DNA of 64,000 nucleotides, taken from the NCBI RefSeq assembly GCF_013046825.1, contig NZ_CP053187.1, forward strand, positions 981,501 to 1,045,500, written 5' to 3'. The stretch comes from Turicibacter sanguinis. GTDB taxonomy: Bacteria; Bacillota_I; Bacilli_A; MOL361; Turicibacteraceae. Positions 1-8,625 of the stretch are shown piece by piece (the stretch's first letter is position 1; every line of letters begins with the position of its first letter). Position numbers and translations under genes: made by a program. The notes beneath the pieces were generated by a model that was not told where the DNA came from, searched no databases, and saw nothing but the letters and a program-made list of their open reading frames with translations.

Positions 1-270
1 AGAAAAATGAAGATTTTTATAAAAAATAGAGTTTATGTAAATTTCTAAAAATGATAGAAGAAACTAGTTCTGTTGAAGTAATAAATAAGAGTCAAAAATA
101 AAAACTTAATGATACGTAATGAAAGTAATTCACCTATTTTAAATCAAACTTAATAATTAGGATCTTTTAAGACTAATTATCTTATAGTAAAAATAACTGT
201 TTTTTCCTCATAAAAAATTATCGCTAATCGTATATAAATAATTAAAAAATAGTTTCATAAACGCCATAAT

Positions 271-309
271 AAAAAGAAGCATTCAATTTACTGAATGCTT
301 CTTTTTATT
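271..309. terminator. Bidirectional rho-independent terminator
   Basis: A perfect 10-bp stem, GAAGCATTCA and its complement, encloses a six-base loop and has an A run on the left and a T run on the right. It could end a gene entering from the left edge of the window. Confidence 0.75.
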
Positions 310-435
310 GCAAATAGTCATTTTTATCCCGTATCAACGATTATCTTAGAATCATAACTTAAATAACTACTATATAAGATATTCTTAATTACTTTAATTT
401 TACAGTCTATCTACCTGTTAAAAGAATAAAACACA

Positions 436-546
436 TTAATTTCTAGCTCTTAAATATGTCTCAATTAGTTTAAGATCTTTCTTATTTAAACGTATATTAT
501 TTACAGTATTTTTGCTTCTCTTGTCTTTATTTACTACAGAATTCAT
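436..546 (-). CDS. Possible small basic protein or gene remnant (36 aa)
   Basis: An ATG-initiated frame of 36 codons encodes a lysine- and asparagine-rich peptide ending LKLIETYLRARN. The composition looks like protein rather than random AT-rich sequence, but I see no good ribosome binding site and recognise no family. It may be the remains of a gene decayed next to the insertion sequence. Low confidence. Confidence 0.2.
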   Translation of the reverse strand: MNSVVNKDKRSKNTVNNIRLNKKDLKLIETYLRARN

Positions 547-781
547 TAAATTTAGCTATTTTCTATAAATCCCCATTGGTTCACTTTTCAATCTTATTTA
601 TATACTTATACACATCTTTTTATAGTTATCAGTTTAATTATTTCGTTTTTTTTCAATTTTTCTTCATTAAATATTATTAATTTAAAATATATCTATTTGA
701 TATTTTGGTGCTAGTATAGTTTTATGGACACATTTAAGTTAAGTCGTTAAAATAGACTTAATCATTAAAGGATGTGTCGAT

Positions 782-1042
782 ATGAAAAAATATAATACTG
801 AATTTAAATCAATGATTGTTGAACTGTATAAGACTGGACGATCAGTGAAAGATTTAAGTCGTGAATATGGTGTGTCAGAAGTGACAATTTACAAATGGAT
901 TAAACAGATTTCTCCAATTGCCTCAGTTAAGGATACAGAGATTACTCTGGAAGACATTAAACGTATGAAGCAAGAAATGTTACGTTTACAAGAGGAGAAT
1001 GAGATTTTAAAAAAGGCTATGACCATATTCGCGAGAAAGTAA
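782..1042 (+). CDS. IS3-family transposase OrfA (helix-turn-helix)
   Basis: The 86-residue protein begins with a helix-turn-helix of the transposase IS3/IS911 OrfA type (residues 8-43, ending in the typical YGVSEVTIYKWIK recognition segment). It continues with a leucine-zipper-like coiled coil (about residues 58-80, with the repeating pattern MKQEMLRLQEENEILKKAM). OrfA binds the terminal repeats. An A6G slippery heptamer at 1009-1015, in frame as A AAA AAG, would let ribosomes shift to the -1 frame and produce the OrfAB transposase, as known for the family. The ATG follows a GGATG-containing sequence; a stronger Shine-Dalgarno is not evident. Confidence 0.88.
   Translation: MKKYNTEFKSMIVELYKTGRSVKDLSREYGVSEVTIYKWIKQISPIASVKDTEITLEDIKRMKQEMLRLQEENEILKKAMTIFARK
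1009..1015 (+). promoter_or_regulatory. Programmed -1 frameshift heptamer of the IS
   Basis: The sequence AAAAAAG is read A AAA AAG in the orfA frame, just before the orfA stop at 1042. This is the classic IS3-family slippery site. A downstream stimulatory structure was not worked out. Confidence 0.75.
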
Positions 1043-1920
1043 GTCAATCTGAATTATGTCAGTTTATCGATCAGCATCGTTCAGAACATGATGTTAAGCA
1101 ACTTTGTGAGGTTTTAAATGTTCCAAGAAGTACTTTTTATCAATCTAAGCATCAAAGCGAGTCTAAGTGGAAACTTAAAAATCAACAACTGCTTGAACGT
1201 ATTAAGAAAATTTATTTTGAGAGCAAGCGTCGATACGGTGCCATTAAGGTACATCGTCAATTGCTTAAAGAAGGATTGTATGCCAGCTTGAAACGTATCC
1301 AACGCTTAATGAAATTAGCTGGATTAGCCTCTATTATTCAAAAGAAATACACCCCTTATAAACAATCTAAAGAACTTGTTCTAGAACGTGATAACATTCT
1401 AGAACAGGACTTTTCAACGACCTCAATTAACCAAAAATGGGTATCAGATATTACTTATATTCACGTTCAAGAAGAAGGTTGGTGCTATTTAGCATCAGTG
1501 ATGGATTTACATTCAAAAAAAATTATTGGTTATCACTTTTCTAAACAAATGACAACGGATATTATTGTTCAAGCTTTAAAAAATGCTTATATTTCTCAAA
1601 GACCTAAAGATGAGGTTATTCTTCATACTGATCTAGGCTCACAGTATACAAGCAAGGACTTTAAAGACTTAATTTCGGATCTGAATATCGTTCAGTCCTT
1701 TAGTCGTAAAGGGTGTCCTTACGATAATGCCTGCATTGAATCTTTCCATGCGACACTAAAGAAAGAAGAAGTGTATCAAACAGTCTATGTTACCTTTAAA
1801 CAAGCTAGAATGGCTTTATTTCAATACATAGAAGGCTGGTATAATCGCAAACGAATTCATGGAGCGATTGACTATTTGACTCCTGAAGAATGTGAGCAAC
1901 TTGCACGACAGACTGCTTAA
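1009..1920 (+). CDS. IS3-family transposase OrfB (DDE integrase), made by -1 frameshift
   Basis: Read in the -1 frame from the slippery site, the frame is open to 1920 (about 303 codons). An independent start at 1261 (TTG) would remove the N-terminal HTH_21 segment (containing SKRRYGAIKVHRQL), so fusion to OrfA by frameshifting is the likely mode of expression. The rve integrase core carries the DDE triad: D in KWVSDITYI, D in ILHTDLGSQYTS, and E in NACIESFHATLKKE, followed by the family's YNRKRIHGAIDYLTPEE ending. Length is normal for an IS150-group OrfB, and no stop or deletion is seen. Confidence 0.88.
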   Translation, partial: KKGYDHIREKVSQSELCQFIDQHRSEHDVKQLCEVLNVPRSTFYQSKHQSESKWKLKNQQLLERIKKIYFESKRRYGAIKVHRQLLKEGLYASLKRIQRLMKLAGLASIIQKKYTPYKQSKELVLERDNILEQDFSTTSINQKWVSDITYIHVQEEGWCYLASVMDLHSKKIIGYHFSKQMTTDIIVQALKNAYISQRPKDEVILHTDLGSQYTSKDFKDLISDLNIVQSFSRKGCPYDNACIESFHATLKKEEVYQTVYVTFKQARMALFQYIEGWYNRKRIHGAIDYLTPEECEQLARQTA

Positions 1921-1961
1921 AAACTTAACTTTTTTGTGTCCAAAATATTGACCTAGATCCA

Positions 1962-2218
1962 ATTTACAATCTACTAATATAAAACTAATTTGTGGATAAA
2001 TATTCTTTAAAAGATTTTATACTAAATCTTCTCTTCTAGACTGTAAAATACGGATTATACTAATCTCAATGATACCTGCTATGATAACAATTTTAATAAA
2101 AAAGGCTACTTTTTCCTTTAAATAATCACTTTAAGAATACTCATAAAAATAACTTTGTGACCTTATCAAATAATCAGTTACCAAGTTATTTTAATCCATT
2201 AACTAACATTAAATTTAA
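1962..2218. other. Intergenic region with possible gene remnant
   Basis: Between the IS element and the next gene there is no intact gene. A 37-codon open frame on the minus strand (2017-2130) encodes a hydrophobic stretch, FIKIVIIAGIIEISIIRILQ, followed by SRREDLV and a stop. It could be the C-terminal transmembrane end of a destroyed membrane protein. A consensus DnaA box lies at 1991-1999 on the minus strand. Confidence 0.35.
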
Positions 2219-2219
2219 G

Positions 2220-2247
2220 TTGTATATTGTCGAAAATAGTATATAAT
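2220..2247 (+). promoter_or_regulatory. Promoter of the small membrane protein gene
   Basis: TTGTAT at 2220-2225 and a consensus TATAAT at 2242-2247 are separated by 16 bp, about 30 bp before the ribosome binding site. Confidence 0.55.
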
Positions 2248-2279
2248 AGTATCCATTACAGGGTCTTAAGGGAGGGCAT

Positions 2280-2471
2280 ATGATGGAACAAAAAGTGAAA
2301 ATTACAAAAAAACGTGGATTCGCAGCCCTATTAATTACCGGAGCTATTGTTGGAATCGGCGTTGGATCTACTCGTGTTGTTAAAAAAATGGCTGAGAAAA
2401 AAGCAAAATCAAATGAAATGAAACGATTAAAAGAACTTGAAGACGAAGTCTTTGATGATCTATTTGAATAA
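2280..2471 (+). CDS. Small single-pass membrane protein (63 aa), unknown function
   Basis: The ATG pair follows a strong ribosome binding site (GGGAGG). The protein has a basic N-terminus (KVKITKKRG), one transmembrane helix at about residues 14-30 (AALLITGAIVGIGVG), then a highly charged tail rich in K and E ending in an acidic EDEVFDDLFE. The layout resembles YtxH-like small envelope proteins, but I do not recognise a defined family. It has its own promoter and a terminator shared with gpmA, so it is probably a real, separately expressed gene. Confidence 0.6.
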   Translation: MMEQKVKITKKRGFAALLITGAIVGIGVGSTRVVKKMAEKKAKSNEMKRLKELEDEVFDDLFE

Positions 2472-2477
2472 TAATAC

Positions 2478-2512
2478 ACAAAAAAACACTCTATCCACAG
2501 AGTGTTTTTTTG
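2478..2512. terminator. Bidirectional terminator between convergent genes
   Basis: A long stem, ACAAAAAAACACTCT paired with its complement around a 6-nt loop, separates the small plus-strand gene from gpmA on the minus strand. It works in both directions because it has A and T runs. Confidence 0.85.
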
Positions 2513-2516
2513 TATC

Positions 2517-3251
2517 TTAAAGAATATATTCTGGAATAATACCACTCGGAATTTCACCCTCTAAATTCAAATAATAATGTCTTATTGGCTTTAATTGATC
2601 ATCTAATTCATATACCAGTGGCATCCCAGTTGGAATATTTAAATTCGCCACCCCATCATTCGATAATTCATCTAAATACTTTACTAAAGCTCTCAACGTA
2701 TTACCATGGGCTGCAATGATTACTTTTTTTTCTGCTAACAAATCAGGCACAATTTTCTCATGCCACTCCTCTAAAACTCGTTTTTCAGTGTCTGCAAGAT
2801 TTTCCGTTAACGGTAACTCATTCTCCTTCAAATTATGATATTTATATTCATAACCTGGATATCTAGGATCGTCTTTTGTTAGCTCAGGTGGACGGATATC
2901 CACATATCTCCGCCATTTATGAACTTGCTCTTCACCATATTTTTTTGCCGTTTCCTCCTTATTTAATCCCTGTAAAGCACCATAATGTCGCTCATTTAAC
3001 CTCCATGATTTATAGACAGGAATCCACATTAAATCCATCTCATGAAGAATAATCCACAATGTTCTAATAGCTCGTTTTAAACACGAAGTATAAGCTACAT
3101 CAAATTCAAATCCATGTTTATTTAAAACTTTAGCAGCTAACCTAGCTTCATTTAATCCATTATCAGATAACTCTACATCAGTCCATCCTGTAAACTTATT
3201 TTCTAAATTCCAGATACTTTGACCATGACGAATTAAAACTAATTTAATCAT
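2517..3251 (-). CDS. gpmA: 2,3-bisphosphoglycerate-dependent phosphoglycerate mutase
   Basis: This enzyme interconverts 3- and 2-phosphoglycerate in glycolysis using a phosphohistidine intermediate. The sequence has the RHG motif at residues 8-10 (phospho-acceptor His9), the ERHYGALQG motif at 87-95, and the second catalytic histidine in AAHGNTLR (His182). The 244-residue length is typical of dPGM. The ATG follows GGAGTGGAGAT. It is a single gene ending in a shared bidirectional terminator. The 244-bp upstream region carries unusual DnaA-box and parS-like sequences (see findings). Confidence 0.96.
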   Translation of the reverse strand: MIKLVLIRHGQSIWNLENKFTGWTDVELSDNGLNEARLAAKVLNKHGFEFDVAYTSCLKRAIRTLWIILHEMDLMWIPVYKSWRLNERHYGALQGLNKEETAKKYGEEQVHKWRRYVDIRPPELTKDDPRYPGYEYKYHNLKENELPLTENLADTEKRVLEEWHEKIVPDLLAEKKVIIAAHGNTLRALVKYLDELSNDGVANLNIPTGMPLVYELDDQLKPIRHYYLNLEGEIPSGIIPEYIL

Positions 3252-3347
3252 ATCTCCACTCCTTTCATTACATTATATGCACTGCGACAAAAAATCATTT
3301 TCATCATATTTAGAACATTCATCAACACAATAAACTTTATTAGACAT

Positions 3348-3402
3348 TTATCCACAATTTTCGGGAATTGTTCCACATGGAACTTTGTGGAACTGTGGAT
3401 AA
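3348..3402. promoter_or_regulatory. Inverted DnaA boxes flanking a parS-like palindrome
   Basis: A perfect DnaA box TTATCCACA at 3348-3356 and another on the minus strand at 3394-3402 (TGTGGATAA) flank TGTTCCACATGGAACT (3369-3384). The central 16-mer differs from the palindrome TGTTCCACGTGGAACA at two positions. It lies in the divergent gpmA/cfa promoter region. Confidence 0.5.
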
Positions 3403-3513
3403 ACTGTTATTTTTTTGATTTTTTGAAAGTTTTTTTCCTTATTGATGATGAAAAGAGATGATTTGGTAAATAATAAAAGTAATTTTTGAAGGAATTTGGA
3501 AAGGATTGAGTTT

Positions 3514-4695
3514 ATGGCTTTCGATAAGTTAGTTTTTAAAAATTTATTAAAAAATTTTGACAGCGTTCCATTTACAGTTGAATTTTGGGATCATGAAATA
3601 TTTTCTGTAGGACAAGGAGAGCCCAAGTTTAAAGTTTATATTAATGGCCCTATAAGCAAAAAAGATTTAGTGACTAGTACCTCTTTAGCACTTGGGGAAG
3701 CTTATATGGATAAAACTATTGAAATTGAGGGAGATTTGTATGAAGCATTAGATGCTATTTTAAGTCATATTGAACACTTCACAACAGATTTTAAAGCTTT
3801 ACCTAAAATCTTTAACAACCCTACCTCAAAGTCAAAACAAAAAGAAGAAGTCTCTTCTCATTATGATATTGGAAATAAATTTTATAAATTGTGGTTAGAT
3901 GATACTCTTTGCTACTCTTGTGCCTACTTTAAAAGCGAAGATGAGTCATTGCACCAAGCACAACTTAATAAAATTGATCACTTACTAAATAAACTGGAAT
4001 TAAAAGAAAATGAAACACTACTTGATATTGGATGTGGTTGGGGTTGCTTGTTAATTTCAGCTGCTAAAAAATATAAAGTTAAAGGAACTGGAATCACATT
4101 AAGTCAAGAGCAATATAATGAATTCTCACGACGTATCAAAGAAGAAAATCTTGAAAATTATCTGTCAGTTAAACTAATGGATTACAGAGATTTAGAAAAA
4201 TCTGATTTAATTTTCGATAAAATCGTCAGTGTCGGAATGCTTGAACATGTAGAGCGTCCAAACTACGATTTATTCTTCAAAAATGTCAATGCCGTATTAA
4301 AGCCAGGTGGAATCTTCGTTCTTCATTACATTAGCAGTTTAAAAGAAAGTGAAGGAGATGCATGGATTAAAAAATATATCTTCCCTGGTGGTGTCATCCC
4401 ATCTTTACGTGAAATTGTTTCAATTTCAGCAGACTATAAATTCCACGTTATCGATATCGAAAACTTACGCCCTCACTACCGTATGACATTATTACATTGG
4501 TATAAAAACTTCGAAGATAACATTGATGAAATTAGTAAAATGTTTGACGAGCGTTTCATTCGTATGTGGCGTATGTATTTATGCTCATGTGCTGCCTCAT
4601 TTAACAATGGTGTCATTGATTTACACCAAATTGTCTTTACCAAAGGTGTGAATAACTCTTTACCATTAACAAGAGATTACATGTACAAAGAATAA
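3514..4695 (+). CDS. cfa: Cyclopropane-fatty-acyl-phospholipid synthase
   Basis: The enzyme transfers a methylene group from S-adenosylmethionine to cis double bonds of membrane phospholipid acyl chains. The 393-residue protein has an N-terminal lipid-binding domain (1-105), HYDIGN at 116-121, the SAM-binding motif DIGCGWG at 171-177, GMLEHVERP near 245 and the C-terminal signature NGVIDLHQIVFTKG. I chose the ATG at 3514 because GAAAGGA lies 8-9 nt upstream; the frame extends back only to a TTG at 3496. It is monocistronic, ending at a bidirectional terminator shared with xpt. Cyclopropane formation usually serves acid, bile or membrane stress; that role here is inference. Confidence 0.93.
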   Translation: MAFDKLVFKNLLKNFDSVPFTVEFWDHEIFSVGQGEPKFKVYINGPISKKDLVTSTSLALGEAYMDKTIEIEGDLYEALDAILSHIEHFTTDFKALPKIFNNPTSKSKQKEEVSSHYDIGNKFYKLWLDDTLCYSCAYFKSEDESLHQAQLNKIDHLLNKLELKENETLLDIGCGWGCLLISAAKKYKVKGTGITLSQEQYNEFSRRIKEENLENYLSVKLMDYRDLEKSDLIFDKIVSVGMLEHVERPNYDLFFKNVNAVLKPGGIFVLHYISSLKESEGDAWIKKYIFPGGVIPSLREIVSISADYKFHVIDIENLRPHYRMTLLHWYKNFEDNIDEISKMFDERFIRMWRMYLCSCAASFNNGVIDLHQIVFTKGVNNSLPLTRDYMYKE

Positions 4696-4696
4696 T

Positions 4697-4734
4697 GAAA
4701 AAGGCGAGGATCCTCATCATCCTCGCCTTTTTCA
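4697..4734. terminator. Bidirectional terminator between cfa and xpt
   Basis: A GC-rich stem (AAAAAGGCGAGGAT and its complement) with a 7-nt loop is bordered by A and T runs and sits exactly between the convergent cfa and xpt stop codons. Confidence 0.92.
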
Positions 4735-5310
4735 TTATTCTTGAACAAATTCAATAACACCCGCATCTAACTTGCTAACTCGTGCTAAGGAATATACCTC
4801 ATATCCTTTTTCAATTAACATCTTACGTCCTGGTTGGAACGATTTTTCAATGACAATTCCAATTCCCGCTACTTTTGCTCCTGCTTCTTCAACTAAACGA
4901 ATAGCTCCAAGAGCGGCTTCTCCATTAGCTAGGAAATCATCAATAATTAAGATACGATCATCTTGTGAAATATATTTTTTAGATAACGTTAATTCGTAAT
5001 CTGTTGCTTTTGTAAACGAATGAACTGTTGTTTGATAAACATCACCATTCAAAATTTTAGATGATTGTTTCTTTAAAGTGACCATCGGTAAATTCATTTG
5101 CATCGCTGTCATAACCGTTGGAGCAATTCCTGAACTTTCAATCGTAAAAATTTTAGTTACTCCGTGATGTTCAAAATATTTTTTAAACTCTGTCCCAATC
5201 TCATACATTAAATGAGCATCAACTCCATGATTTAAAAATGAATCCACTTTTAAAACTGTTTCATTCAATGCTACTCCATCTTTTAAAATACGTTCTTGTA
5301 AAGCCTTCAT
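4735..5310 (-). CDS. xpt: Xanthine phosphoribosyltransferase
   Basis: Xpt converts xanthine and PRPP to XMP for purine salvage. The 191-residue protein has the PRPP-binding loop [12 protein letters not shown] at 122-133, as in Bacillus Xpt (about 194 aa). Its ATG overlaps the pbuX stop by one base (TAATG), so the two genes are translationally coupled. The operon pbuX-xpt lies behind a guanine riboswitch. This reverses the xpt-pbuX order of Bacillus subtilis. Confidence 0.95.
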   Translation of the reverse strand: MKALQERILKDGVALNETVLKVDSFLNHGVDAHLMYEIGTEFKKYFEHHGVTKIFTIESSGIAPTVMTAMQMNLPMVTLKKQSSKILNGDVYQTTVHSFTKATDYELTLSKKYISQDDRILIIDDFLANGEAALGAIRLVEEAGAKVAGIGIVIEKSFQPGRKMLIEKGYEVYSLARVSKLDAGVIEFVQE

Positions 5311-6653
5311 TAAACTACAACCTCCGTTTTAGCCGCTTTTGTAGCAACTACTTTATCCTCTTTTAACAATAAATTTAAAATCAATGCCACAATAGTTCCT
5401 GTTGAAATTCCTGATGAAAAGATCATCTGTAAAGCTTCAGGTAATTGACCAATAAAATCAGGGCGGAATGTTACACCAAGACCTAATGCCATAGATGTTG
5501 CGATGATTAAAAGGTTACGGTCAGTTAATTCAACACGACTTAACGTCTTAATTCCTGCTGCTGCAACCATTCCAAACATCACAAGTCCAACTCCACCTAA
5601 AACTGGTTGTGGAATACCATTAATCACACCTGCTAATTTTGGGAATAACCCTAAACATACTAATAAAATACCTGCCATCACAGCAACATGTTTACTTGCT
5701 ACCTTTGTTAACGAAATTAATCCGACATTTTGACTAAACGAAGTATTAGAGAAGGATCCAACTAATCCACCTACAATACTTCCAACTCCATCAGCTAAAA
5801 TTCCTGATCCAATTTTCTTATCATCCATTTCAATTTGAGATGTTTCTCCAACAGCCTTTAAGCATCCTACCGTTTCAATCGTTGTAACAAAATATGCTGG
5901 AATAAACGCTAAAACAGCCTTCCAATCAAAAACCACACCGTATTCTAAAATATTTGGCATCGCAAACCAGCTTGCTTCTGCAACTGGCGTAAAATCAACC
6001 ATTCCAAGAGGAATACACACTAGATATCCAACAAGCATCCCAATTAAAATAGAAGCACTACTTACTAACCCTTTGCCATAGCGGTTTAAAATTAGCGTCA
6101 CAATCATTACAAGCATTGCAATTGAAACATTTAATAAACTTCCATAATCCAAAGCACCACTACCACCTGCTGCCCAGTCAATTGAAACTGGCAATAACGT
6201 TAAACCAATTAAACAAACAACCGTTCCTGTTACAAGGGGGGGGAATAATTTCATCAGTGGTTTAATGAAGAAACTTAAAATAATTTCAAAAAATGATCCT
6301 AGAATCGTTGCCCCTACAATCCCTGGCATTCCAAGTGTTGACCCAACTGAAATGGCAGGTGATACAAACGTAAAATCAGTTCCCATAATACAAGCAACAC
6401 GTGATCCAACTCGGCCAATCCCACGTGCTTGAATAATTGTTGCAATCCCCGCTGCTAAAATCGAAGCACTAATTAAAGATGTCGTCATCTTACTATCAAA
6501 ACCTAATGATCCTGAAATCACTAATGGTACAACGACAATTCCTGAGAAAGCAGCAAAAATATGCTGTAATCCAAATAAAAACTTCTTCCCGATTGATGGA
6601 TTATCATTTACATCATAAATTAATCCTGTTTCGACTTGCTGTTCTTTCCTCAT
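5310..6653 (-). CDS. pbuX: Xanthine permease (NCS2 family)
   Basis: This is a nucleobase:cation symporter of the NCS2/UraA fold that imports xanthine for Xpt. The 447 residues are largely hydrophobic with about 12-14 transmembrane segments, and the family sequence [19 protein letters not shown] is present near the middle. The ATG is 11 nt from AAGGAG. It is the first gene of the purine-riboswitch operon and is coupled to xpt, which supports xanthine rather than uracil as substrate. Confidence 0.93.
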   Translation of the reverse strand: MRKEQQVETGLIYDVNDNPSIGKKFLFGLQHIFAAFSGIVVVPLVISGSLGFDSKMTTSLISASILAAGIATIIQARGIGRVGSRVACIMGTDFTFVSPAISVGSTLGMPGIVGATILGSFFEIILSFFIKPLMKLFPPLVTGTVVCLIGLTLLPVSIDWAAGGSGALDYGSLLNVSIAMLVMIVTLILNRYGKGLVSSASILIGMLVGYLVCIPLGMVDFTPVAEASWFAMPNILEYGVVFDWKAVLAFIPAYFVTTIETVGCLKAVGETSQIEMDDKKIGSGILADGVGSIVGGLVGSFSNTSFSQNVGLISLTKVASKHVAVMAGILLVCLGLFPKLAGVINGIPQPVLGGVGLVMFGMVAAAGIKTLSRVELTDRNLLIIATSMALGLGVTFRPDFIGQLPEALQMIFSSGISTGTIVALILNLLLKEDKVVATKAAKTEVVV

Positions 6654-6700
6654 TTCGTAATCTTCTCCTTTTTACTAACTCCAATTAGTATTTAGATAAC

Positions 6701-6743
6701 AAAAAAGACAGCCCCCATTATAAAAACGAGGTGCTGTCTTTTT
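6701..6743 (-). terminator. Riboswitch-controlled intrinsic terminator
   Basis: On the minus strand, AAAAGACAGC pairs with GCTGTCTTTTTT across a 20-nt loop just before pbuX. The loop contains ACCTCG, which can pair with CGAGG at the 3' side of the aptamer P1 stem. That gives the mutually exclusive antiterminator expected of a purine riboswitch OFF-switch: guanine binding frees the terminator. Confidence 0.85.
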
Positions 6744-6780
6744 CCTATATAATAAAAAATTATATATTAAAATCATACAA

Positions 6781-6850
6781 CTCCTCGTAGTCCGCACTTT
6801 TACGGTTTGCAGGTAGAGACGCCCAGTCCATATCACCGGGCATATACGAG
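6781..6850 (-). ncRNA. Purine riboswitch aptamer (guanine type)
   Basis: Read on the minus strand, the element has P1 strands CTCGTA and TACGAG, P2/L2 with GCCCGG and the ATATGG loop, the J2/3 element TCTCTACC, the L3 sequence CCGTAA, and the J3/1 segment GACTA before the second P1 strand. The C in GACTA is the specificity base; C selects guanine (or xanthine-like hypoxanthine) and U would select adenine. Position upstream of pbuX-xpt agrees with purine-repressed expression. Confidence 0.93.
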
Positions 6851-6874
6851 AATTTATTCAATTAAGATATCCGT

Positions 6875-6903
6875 ATTATATTATGAACTCGATTAAAATA
6901 CAA
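6875..6903 (-). promoter_or_regulatory. Promoter of the riboswitch-pbuX-xpt operon
   Basis: On the minus strand TTGTAT and TATAAT are 17 bp apart, with transcription predicted to start shortly before the aptamer. Confidence 0.7.
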
Positions 6904-6988
6904 CAAATTTTCATATCTTACAAACATTTATGAAAACTTAGACTCTCATTTTCACAAAAAAGCACCTTCTAATGCCCTAAACTCAAAA

Positions 6989-8356
6989 TTACATCCAACG
7001 TAATCCCTTTGGATAATGATTTTTTAATGTTCCATTAACTAGTTTTGCCCATCCCAGAGAATAACCATCAACACAAACTAGATACCATCCTTTATCTCCC
7101 TCATGAGATAATGTCTCACCTTTTAAATACGATTTAATCTCATTAGAATCTTGTGGATAAGAAACATAATGCTTAACATCTTCAGGGCGAAGTGATAAAG
7201 CTAAGGCATGTGATGGTTCAAAACGATTCTTTTTAAATGTTCCTAAATGCCATCCTGCACGAACAACCTTTAATTTATCAAACGTTAACATACCTTCTGG
7301 TACTAAATAAAGCTCTGATCCAAATAACACAAAGTCTCCATGTGGAACATCTTTTAACGTATCTTTAGCAAAATCAAAGAAATCATTTAAAGACTTATCC
7401 TTCTTCAATGGCTTCACGTACTCACGTTTTAAATCTGCATCTTCCCCACAAACTTTACGCAATACCGCTAAGTAATGACCTTCTCCATTAATATAATGGG
7501 GCCATAAACGATAGGTTTTTTCAATCCCTTCCACAGCGATTTGAGACCACTCGCCACGTCCTGGTTTAAATGATTCATACGCATTAACCGATTCAATTTC
7601 AAACTCAGGATGATGACTTATAAACTGCGCAATCGCTTGTTCATTCTCTTCAGGTGCAAATGTACACGTCGAATAAACTAAGCGACCACCAGGTTTTAGC
7701 ATCTTAGCTGCTTCTTCTAAAATCTCATTCTGACGCGTAGCACAAAGCTTCACATTCTCTAAACTCCACTCTTCTTGTGCCACTACATCTTTTCTAAACA
7801 TTCCTTCACCTGAACATGGAGCATCGACTACAATACGATCAAAATATAGTGGAAAATGCTTTACTAAACGAGCTGGTGTTTCATTTAACACAATCGCATT
7901 CTTAACCCCCATACGCTCAATATTTTGAGATAAGATTTTCGCACGTTGTGGATAAATTTCATTGGCTACTAAAAGACCTTTTTGCCCAAGTTGAGAAGCA
8001 ACATGTGTACTCTTCCCACCAGGAGCTGCACATAAATCTAGTACTTTCTCCCCTGGTTTTGCTTCAACAAACGCCCCAACAGACATAGCACTTGGTTCTT
8101 GAATATAGTAGACTCCCGCTTCATGATAAGGATGTTTTCCTGGTCGTTCCTCACCCTTATAGAAAAATCCTTCCTCCACCCACGGAATAGAATCTAACGT
8201 CAATTTATTCTTCTCTTTAAATGACTCCATTGATGTCTTTAATAAATTTAATCGCAATCCATGAGATTTCTCATGATCATAACTTTTAATAAATTCATCA
8301 AATTCTTCACCTAATAATTGTTGCATTTTATCTAAAAAGTCTTGTGGTAATGACAT
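6989..8356 (-). CDS. rsmF: RsmF-type rRNA (cytosine-C5) methyltransferase
   Basis: This is a NOL1/NOP2/Sun family SAM-dependent RNA m5C methyltransferase. Visible motifs are YYIQEPSAM, motif I LDLCAAPGGKS, motif IV DAPCSGEGMF (cysteine that releases product) and motif VI STCTFAPEENE (catalytic cysteine). The C-terminal third, with LKSYLKGETL and GYSLGWAKL, matches the RsmF PUA-like tail. The long frame opens at 8383, but GAAAGGA sits 6-9 nt before the double ATG at 8359/8356, which I take as the start (about 455 aa). It is monocistronic. The exact rRNA position modified (16S C1407 or another) is inferred from family only. Confidence 0.88.
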   Translation of the reverse strand: MSLPQDFLDKMQQLLGEEFDEFIKSYDHEKSHGLRLNLLKTSMESFKEKNKLTLDSIPWVEEGFFYKGEERPGKHPYHEAGVYYIQEPSAMSVGAFVEAKPGEKVLDLCAAPGGKSTHVASQLGQKGLLVANEIYPQRAKILSQNIERMGVKNAIVLNETPARLVKHFPLYFDRIVVDAPCSGEGMFRKDVVAQEEWSLENVKLCATRQNEILEEAAKMLKPGGRLVYSTCTFAPEENEQAIAQFISHHPEFEIESVNAYESFKPGRGEWSQIAVEGIEKTYRLWPHYINGEGHYLAVLRKVCGEDADLKREYVKPLKKDKSLNDFFDFAKDTLKDVPHGDFVLFGSELYLVPEGMLTFDKLKVVRAGWHLGTFKKNRFEPSHALALSLRPEDVKHYVSYPQDSNEIKSYLKGETLSHEGDKGWYLVCVDGYSLGWAKLVNGTLKNHYPKGLRWM

Positions 8357-8625
8357 CATACTCATCCTTTCAACTATGACCAAATTATTATCACATTTTT
8401 ATACTTATTCATGATAAAACACCTGAAAGTTAGATTGCAAGAATTAAAATACAAAAAAGATACACAGAGTAGCTCATTATTTTAAACTCTGATACGTCTT
8501 TAAAAAATATAACTTAAATTTAACATCTTTAACTTTTTTATCAATTATTTTCCTAATTGGTTATTAGAATTTTTCAAACTGTGGATACTAGTATTATCTA
8601 TAAAAATAGGAGGTTCATATTTTCA

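Larger units (their letters stand above)
1..705. other. AT-rich region with little coding content
   Basis: This stretch precedes the IS element and is extremely AT-rich with stops in all frames. I see one bidirectional terminator (271-309) and one 36-codon open frame on the minus strand (436-546). The first 48 bases could hold the last codons of a plus-strand gene lying outside the window (frame 1 closes at 46-48, frame 3 at 27-29), but neither tail is recognisable. No RNA gene was recognised. Confidence 0.5.
706..1961 (+). mobile_element. IS3-family insertion sequence (IS150-like), complete
   Basis: The 1256-bp element has imperfect terminal inverted repeats. The left end starts TGGTGCTAG at 706. 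The right end, read on the minus strand from 1961, starts TGGATCTAG. Both continue to a shared TGGACACA and, after three differing bases, AAGTTAAGT, so the repeat extends over about 45 bp. The flanks read ATTT on both sides (702-705 and 1962-1965), consistent with a 4-bp target duplication. Inside are orfA, a slippery heptamer and orfB, all apparently intact, so the element may be active. It is inserted in an intergenic region. Confidence 0.88.

Noticed and set aside
725-1942. Shorter IS boundaries at the TGGACACA repeats
   Set aside because: Similarity continues outward to TGG...CCA at 706 and 1961, and only those ends are flanked by a 4-bp duplication.
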